Positions 34,617 through 39,167 of a stretch of DNA of 39,167 bases are shown here, in pieces. Every line of letters begins with the position of its first letter. The stretch's first letter is position 1. The notes below the pieces were generated by a model. That model did not search any database. It was given only the letters and a program-made list of their open reading frames with translations, and was not told the DNA's origin. The DNA comes from Promethearchaeia archaeon (GTDB taxonomy: Archaea > Asgardarchaeota > Lokiarchaeia > Sigyniarchaeales > SOKP01): positions 1-39,167 of the forward strand of contig JAHQWL010000049.1 of assembly GCA_029856155.1 (NCBI GenBank), in the 5' to 3' direction. Made by a program: the position numbers and the translations under genes.

Positions 34617-36152
34617 ATGACAATTAGACTTAAAAACCAAGTAATTGACATTTTAAAGGTATTAAAAAAAAAGAGTTCTGAAGTAATTGCAACAGATCTG
34701 GCAAAAGAATTGAAAATTGATTATATTGTACTTATGTCTGCAATTAATGATTTAATTGAGCATGATTTAGGAAGTTTCAGAGAAGAAGAGGTAAATCAGA
34801 TTTCATTAAATGAAGAAGGAATTAATTATTTAAAAAATGGACTTCCAGAACGTCAATTATTAAATATATTATTAGAAGACAATATTAAAGAATTAAATTT
34901 AGATGAATTCTTAAGAAAATCTCATTTAGATAGAAATATTTTTTATGTAGGTATTTCAAATTTAAAAAAGAAACGATGGATTGCGCAAAGTAAAGCTTCA
35001 GGAGAAAATAAAATATTTATTACTGCTGAAAATTTTCCTGAAACAGATTTTGAAAAATTTCTAAAAAAATTTAAAGAAAATTCTGTTATTGATCATTCTA
35101 CATTGTCTAAAAGTGAATTAAAACAATTGGATGTACTTAATAAAAGAAAGCTGGTTAAGAAAAATCATAGGACTGAAAGAATCATAAGTTTAACTGAAAA
35201 GGGTAAAAAAATTGACATCTCAAAAATTAAGGAATTAGAGCAAATTAGCAAAATTACTCCTGAGATGTTGATCTCCGGAACTTGGAAAAATTATGATTTA
35301 AAACCTTTTGATGTTACTAAACCAGGTCCATTATTAAAAGCAGGAAAATTGCATCCAATGATCAGATTAATTAATGAGATAAGAGAAATATTTATTTCAA
35401 TGGGATTTACTGAGATTAGAGGCCCGATAATCGAAAGTGCTTTTTATAATTTTGATGCTTTATTTCAACCCCAAGATCATCCGGCTCGAGAAATGCAAGA
35501 TACTTTCTATTTGAATAATCCTAAAGTTGCTAAATTGCCAGAAAGTGATAGGGTTCAAGCAGTTAAGGCAACACATGAGAATGGTGGGGATTCGGGGTCA
35601 CTTGGTTGGGGTTCTGAATGGGATGTTGAAATAGCAAAAAAAACAGTATTGAGAACTCATACTACAGCAACTACAATAAGAAGATTAGCAGAATTTTATA
35701 GAAATAAGGAAAAAGCACCAGTCAAAGTGTTCTGCATTGATAGAGTATTCAGAAATGAAAAAGTAGATAAATCACATTTAGCGGAGTTTACTCAAGTTGA
35801 AGGTATAGTTATTGATGATAATTTAACACTATGTGATTTAATTGGATTACTTAAAGAATTTTACAGAAAATTAGGATTTAAAAAGATTATAACAAGACCT
35901 GGATTTTTTCCGTATACTGAACCCAGTATGGAAGTTTCTGTATACTTTGATAAATTAGGTGAATGGCTAGAGTTTGGTGGCTCAGGAATCTTTAGACCTG
36001 AAGTTACATATCCTTGGGGGATTAAAGATCCAACTCGTGTTTTAGCATGGGGTCAAGGACTTGAGAGAATAGCTATGTTGTATTTTGATAGGAAGGATAT
36101 TAGAGATTTATATATTAACCCAATAAAATGGTTGAGGAATCAGTCATATTAA
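34617..36152 (+). CDS. pheS: Phenylalanyl-tRNA synthetase alpha subunit
   Basis: This is the catalytic subunit of the alpha2-beta2 enzyme that charges tRNA-Phe (EC 6.1.1.20). The first about 180 residues are winged-helix modules, as in archaeal and eukaryotic PheS. The class II core follows: motif 1 region GFTEIRGPIIES, motif 2 VFCIDRVFRNEKVDKSHLAE, and motif 3 FGGSGIFRPEV ending with GQGLERIAML. At 511 residues it has the archaeal length. The ATG has its own promoter and no clear ribosome binding site, so the leader is short or weakly guided. The stop is followed 18 bases later by pheT. Confidence 0.96.
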   Translation: MTIRLKNQVIDILKVLKKKSSEVIATDLAKELKIDYIVLMSAINDLIEHDLGSFREEEVNQISLNEEGINYLKNGLPERQLLNILLEDNIKELNLDEFLRKSHLDRNIFYVGISNLKKKRWIAQSKASGENKIFITAENFPETDFEKFLKKFKENSVIDHSTLSKSELKQLDVLNKRKLVKKNHRTERIISLTEKGKKIDISKIKELEQISKITPEMLISGTWKNYDLKPFDVTKPGPLLKAGKLHPMIRLINEIREIFISMGFTEIRGPIIESAFYNFDALFQPQDHPAREMQDTFYLNNPKVAKLPESDRVQAVKATHENGGDSGSLGWGSEWDVEIAKKTVLRTHTTATTIRRLAEFYRNKEKAPVKVFCIDRVFRNEKVDKSHLAEFTQVEGIVIDDNLTLCDLIGLLKEFYRKLGFKKIITRPGFFPYTEPSMEVSVYFDKLGEWLEFGGSGIFRPEVTYPWGIKDPTRVLAWGQGLERIAMLYFDRKDIRDLYINPIKWLRNQSY

Positions 36153-36170
36153 TAGGGAGGTTTTGAAAAA

Positions 36171-37847
36171 TTGCCAACATTAGAACTTAAACTTGATCGA
36201 TTAGAAAAACTAGTAGGAAAAAGATTAGATATTAAGGATTTAGAATATGATTTGCAATGGATTGGTTTAGATTTAGAAGATATAAATGAGGAAGAGCAAA
36301 AGATTAAAGTTGAATATAATCCAAATAGACCTGACTTTTCTAGTCCTGAAGGAATTGCCAGAGCTCTTCAGGGATTTTATGAAATTGAGTTAGGAATACC
36401 TTCTTTCGAAATTTCTCCTGGAGAAATAGTACTAAATGTAGATCCAATCGTTAATAAAGTTAGACCATATATAGTCTGTGGAGTAATTAGAGATATTGAT
36501 TTAGATGAAGATGAGGTTGCAACTTTGATGAATATCCAAGAACATTTACACTGGGCAGTTGGACGAGATAGAAAAAAAGTGGCAATAGGTGTTCATGATC
36601 TTGATAAAATTACACCTCCTTATCGATATACCGCAGTTAAACCAGATTCTGTAAGTTTCATTCCATTGCATGGTGATGGATATCCTATGAATTTAGAAGA
36701 AATTTTATTATTACATGAAAAAGGAATTGAATATGCTCATATTTTAGAAGGTAAAGAAGTTTACCCTATAATTTTTGATAATAATAATGAGGTTTTATCC
36801 TTTCCTCCAGTTATAAATGGAATATTGACAACAGTTACAGATGATACCAAAAATCTATTTTTAGATTTAACTGGAACAGATTTTAAAGCTGTTAATTTAG
36901 CTTTAAATATTCTATCAACAACTTTAGCAGATATGGGCGCTAAAATTGAAAGTGTTAAGGTAAATTATGAGAAAGGGAAGGAGATTATCACCCCCAATCT
37001 GAATCCTGAGAAGTGGGAGGTGGGGATTGATTACATTAACGATTATATAGGAATTAGTTTATCTCCAAAAGATATGATAAAATGTTTTAATAAAGTTAGA
37101 TTAGATGCTAAACAATCAAATAAGAAAAGATATTTAGATGTATGGGTACCAGCATTTAGAGGAGATATTATGCACGTTGTTGATTTTACCGAAGAATGCG
37201 CAATTGGATATGGATATGATAAACTACCTACAACCATTAGAGAAGGATGTATCGGAAAATATCATCCGATTCAATCTTTTTCGAATAAAATTCGGACTAT
37301 AATGATTGGAGCGGGATATTTAGAAGTCTTGAACTTTATTTTATCCAACTCTGAAAAGCTTTATAATTATATGAAACAAGAGTATGAAGAAACAAGTCAT
37401 GTACAGATTTCAAATCCTGTATCAAAAGAATATAATACAACAAGAACAGCTATATTACCTAAATTGCTGGAGACTCTGTCAAACAATAGATCTGAAGAAA
37501 AACCTATAAGAATTTTCGAAGTTGGGGATATTGTTTTGCTAGATAGTAGTAAAGAAACGGGGACAAGAAGAGAAATTCATGTCGCAGCAACAACATATCA
37601 TGAACATTCAGATTTCACAGAGATTAGATCTACTTTAGATTTTATTATAACTTCATTAGGGTGTTATGATGATTATGAAATTAAACCTGACAAAAATCCT
37701 ACTTATCTTGAAGGTAGATATGGGAGTGTTTATTTGAAAGGAAACAAAATTGGAGAGATCGGTGAAATACACCCAGAAGTTTTGTTAAATTTCAAATTAA
37801 AATTTCCTGTTGCAGCTTTAGAACTAAATTTAGAGTACTTATTTTAA
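36171..37847 (+). CDS. pheT: Phenylalanyl-tRNA synthetase beta subunit
   Basis: This is the beta subunit of archaeal/eukaryotic-type PheRS, 558 residues, shorter than the about 790-residue bacterial form. It shows the N-terminal block LDRLEKLVGKRL, EYNPNRPDFSSPEGIARAL, the B3/B4 region with KKVAIGVHDLDKITPPYRY, the B5 domain, the catalytic-like core with RGDIMHVVDFTEECAIGYGYDKLP, and the C-terminal EIGEIHPEVL. The start is TTG at 36171. The decisive evidence is GGGAGG at 36155-36160, a strong Shine-Dalgarno match 10 bases upstream. It is cotranscribed with pheS. Confidence 0.96.
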   Translation: MPTLELKLDRLEKLVGKRLDIKDLEYDLQWIGLDLEDINEEEQKIKVEYNPNRPDFSSPEGIARALQGFYEIELGIPSFEISPGEIVLNVDPIVNKVRPYIVCGVIRDIDLDEDEVATLMNIQEHLHWAVGRDRKKVAIGVHDLDKITPPYRYTAVKPDSVSFIPLHGDGYPMNLEEILLLHEKGIEYAHILEGKEVYPIIFDNNNEVLSFPPVINGILTTVTDDTKNLFLDLTGTDFKAVNLALNILSTTLADMGAKIESVKVNYEKGKEIITPNLNPEKWEVGIDYINDYIGISLSPKDMIKCFNKVRLDAKQSNKKRYLDVWVPAFRGDIMHVVDFTEECAIGYGYDKLPTTIREGCIGKYHPIQSFSNKIRTIMIGAGYLEVLNFILSNSEKLYNYMKQEYEETSHVQISNPVSKEYNTTRTAILPKLLETLSNNRSEEKPIRIFEVGDIVLLDSSKETGTRREIHVAATTYHEHSDFTEIRSTLDFIITSLGCYDDYEIKPDKNPTYLEGRYGSVYLKGNKIGEIGEIHPEVLLNFKLKFPVAALELNLEYLF

Positions 37848-37856
37848 AAATATATA

Positions 37857-37865
37857 TTTTTTTTT
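37857..37865 (+). terminator. T-run after pheT
   Basis: Nine T about 10 bases after the pheT stop. It may end or weaken the pheST transcript before the chorismate mutase gene. Confidence 0.35.
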
Positions 37866-37895
37866 ATTTCTAATTAATTGTGGTGGTGTTATTAT

Positions 37896-38174
37896 ATGAA
37901 AGAACGTAATGCCGTTAAAAAGGAAATAGAGTTATATAGGAAAGAAATTGATGAAATTGATAATCAAATGATTAACCTCTTAAATACAAGAGTAGAATTT
38001 GCCAAGAAAATCGGAAATCTTAAAAAATTAGTTGATATGGATGTATCTCAACCAAAAAGGGAAAAAGAAATCATTAAACGAATGAAAGATAAATCTATTT
38101 TACTAAATGAGGATACTATTGAAGCTATATGGAAAGAAATTATAAATGCTTGTAAATTTATCCAAAAAATATAA
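37896..38174 (+). CDS. aroQ: Chorismate mutase, AroQ class
   Basis: This all-helical enzyme rearranges chorismate to prephenate (EC 5.4.99.5), the first committed step to phenylalanine and tyrosine. The active-site pattern of AroQ proteins is visible: the arginine in ELYRKEIDEID, the arginine in LLNTRVEFAKKIG, the lysine in KKIGNLKK, and the R-E pair in QPKREKEII. It is a single-domain form of 92 residues from the ATG at 37896. A TTG at 37878 gives a longer frame, but GGTGGTG (37882-37888) is then inside it, and it fits as ribosome binding site for the ATG. It sits directly after pheST. Confidence 0.88.
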   Translation: MKERNAVKKEIELYRKEIDEIDNQMINLLNTRVEFAKKIGNLKKLVDMDVSQPKREKEIIKRMKDKSILLNEDTIEAIWKEIINACKFIQKI

Positions 38175-38304
38175 GTTTAAGACAAATAAATCTTCTAAGA
38201 ATGAAGAATTGGATGACTAAAAAATCACAGACAATCTTATGATAATATATTACGCTAAAGTACAATATTGAGATCCTAATTTTAGAAACTTTTTTACTTT
38301 ACAA

Positions 38305-38313
38305 AAAATATAC
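38305..38313 (+). promoter_or_regulatory. Possible TATA box for the RNase PH gene
   Basis: AAAATATAC lies about 55-65 bases before the ATG at 38369. The rest of the 194-base intergenic region shows no gene. Confidence 0.3.
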
Positions 38314-38368
38314 TAATATACTCTTTAATTTCTAATAATATTGAAATAATAATTACTCGAGTTAAGAA

Positions 38369-39088
38369 ATGCTTGGAAATAAGAGATATGATGGAAGAAA
38401 ATTTGATGAATTAAGGAAAATTACTATAAAGAGAAATTTCCTTAAATATCCTGAAGGTTCTGTTTTAATAACTCAGGGAAGTACAAAAGTAATTGTAACA
38501 GCCTCAGTTGTTGAGTCTGTTCCACGCTTTTTAGTCGATACGGGCACAGGATGGATTACCGCGGAATATTCGATGTTACCTAGAGCTACACAAGTTAGAA
38601 ACCAAAGGGAGCCTAATAGAGGCAGATCAGTTGAGATCCAACGATTAATTGGGAGATGCATACGAGCCGGTTTTAATTATGAAAAACTTGGTGAACGTAC
38701 TATAAAAATCGATTGCGATGTTATTCAAGCTGATGGAGGTACAAGATGTGCTTCAATTACGGGAGCGTTCATAGCAGTATTTGATGCTATTAATCATCTC
38801 TACAACCAACAACTTATCTATGACTTTCCAGATTATAAGGTAACAGCAGCAGTGTCTTTAGGTATAAAAAATAGCCAAATTCTATTAGATTTAGATTATA
38901 GTGAAGATTCAAAAGTAGATGTTGATTTCAATTTAATTATGAATGAAAATTCAGAAATTATTGAAATACAAGGGGCTGCTGAGGGTGCACCTTTTACTAA
39001 GAATAAATTAAGAGAAATTGTAGATTTAGGAGAAAAAGGCATTTTAGAATTGATTCAAATTCAAAAAAAGGTTTTAAATATAAAATAA
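38369..39088 (+). CDS. rph: RNase PH, bacterial type
   Basis: This phosphorolytic 3' exoribonuclease trims tRNA 3' ends in bacteria (EC 2.7.7.56). It begins RYDGRKFDELR and carries WITAEYSMLPRAT, the arginine-rich RNQREPNRGRSVEIQRLIGR, DCDVIQADGGTR and ASITGA. The C-terminal part has DLDYSEDSKVDVDFN and IQGAAEGAPF. These are signatures of bacterial RNase PH. The archaeal exosome subunit Rrp41 shares the fold but lacks the GWITAEYSMLPRAT form and the SVEIQRLIGR block. At 239 residues it is full length. It starts at ATG 38369 without a clear ribosome binding site. No exosome genes are nearby. Confidence 0.93.
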   Translation: MLGNKRYDGRKFDELRKITIKRNFLKYPEGSVLITQGSTKVIVTASVVESVPRFLVDTGTGWITAEYSMLPRATQVRNQREPNRGRSVEIQRLIGRCIRAGFNYEKLGERTIKIDCDVIQADGGTRCASITGAFIAVFDAINHLYNQQLIYDFPDYKVTAAVSLGIKNSQILLDLDYSEDSKVDVDFNLIMNENSEIIEIQGAAEGAPFTKNKLREIVDLGEKGILELIQIQKKVLNIK

Positions 39089-39100
39089 ACTCTTTTTTAA
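39089..39100 (+). terminator. T-run after rph
   Basis: Six T follow within a few bases of the stop codon. Confidence 0.35.
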
Positions 39101-39119
39101 GCAAAGTTTTATAGTCAAA

Positions 39120-39129
39120 ATGACGTCAT
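39120..39129 (+). promoter_or_regulatory. Perfect 10-base palindrome ATGACGTCAT
   Basis: ATGACGTCAT reads the same on both strands and lies in the last 50 bases of the window, downstream of rph and a TTTTATAG element. It could be an operator for a gene beyond the edge. One occurrence alone cannot establish this. Confidence 0.2.
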
Positions 39130-39167
39130 AACTCCTTCTTTAAGGTTTTAAAATCTAAAGTATTAAT

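Noticed and set aside
1..39167. tRNA, rRNA, CRISPR array, insertion sequence or prophage
   Set aside because: Intergenic gaps are short and AT-rich. I saw no cloverleaf-like GC-rich segments, no regularly spaced direct repeats, no transposase or integrase, and no phage genes.

Overview
The window is AT-rich chromosomal DNA from an archaeon, most likely an Asgard archaeon of the Lokiarchaeia type (inference). The support is an archaeal information-processing set (RadA with a RAD51-like Walker A, archaeal TyrRS, archaeal PheRS alpha and beta, archaeal/eukaryotic-type CoaD, DUF1512), TATA-box promoters with T-run terminators, frequent TTG/GTG starts, and several proteins of eukaryotic flavour: a Vps29-like phosphoesterase, a 23-repeat LRR protein, an ALG5-like glycosyltransferase and a membrane receptor with a longin-like cytosolic region. 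No rRNA, tRNA, CRISPR array, insertion sequence or prophage was seen. The region reads as core chromosome.

Layout. 1-4.1 kb: the 3' part of a sequon-rich membrane protein, a small charged hypothetical protein, and radA. 4.3-8.8 kb: a phosphoglucose isomerase-family protein, then a likely glycan-assembly group (GT-C-like membrane transferase, ALG5-like GT2, flippase-like membrane protein). 8.9-10.2 kb: a U32 family protein. 10.3-16.1 kb: a histidine-degradation cluster, with hutU-hutH-hutI on the minus strand and glutamate formimidoyltransferase converging on it. Together they would take histidine to glutamate and formimino-tetrahydrofolate. 16.2-19.9 kb: LRR protein, iron alcohol dehydrogenase, a small SCP2-like protein. 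19.9-23.2 kb (minus): a probable tyrS / acyl-CoA synthetase alpha / Vps29-like operon. 23.3-28.1 kb: small membrane protein, pyruvate phosphate dikinase, HAD phosphatase, SCP2 protein. 28.2-31.9 kb: acyl-CoA synthetase and tungsten aldehyde:ferredoxin oxidoreductase. 32.1-33.8 kb: DUF1512 protein and a divergent zinc-ribbon membrane protein. 33.8-39.1 kb (plus): coaD, an intergenic hairpin, pheS-pheT, chorismate mutase, and a bacterial-type RNase PH.

The metabolic genes suit an anaerobic heterotroph using amino acids, aldehydes and acyl-CoA: histidine catabolism into the folate C1 pool, AOR plus CoA ligases for aldehyde/acid activation, PPDK linking pyruvate and PEP. The most unusual observations are two genes (AOR and coaD) whose reading frames, family N-termini and Shine-Dalgarno placement all point to ATT (AUU) start codons; the Vps29-like phosphoesterase; the RAD51-like RadA with an added Cys/His motif and acidic linker; the bacterial-type RNase PH in an archaeon; and a bulged hairpin between coaD and pheS that may be a small RNA.
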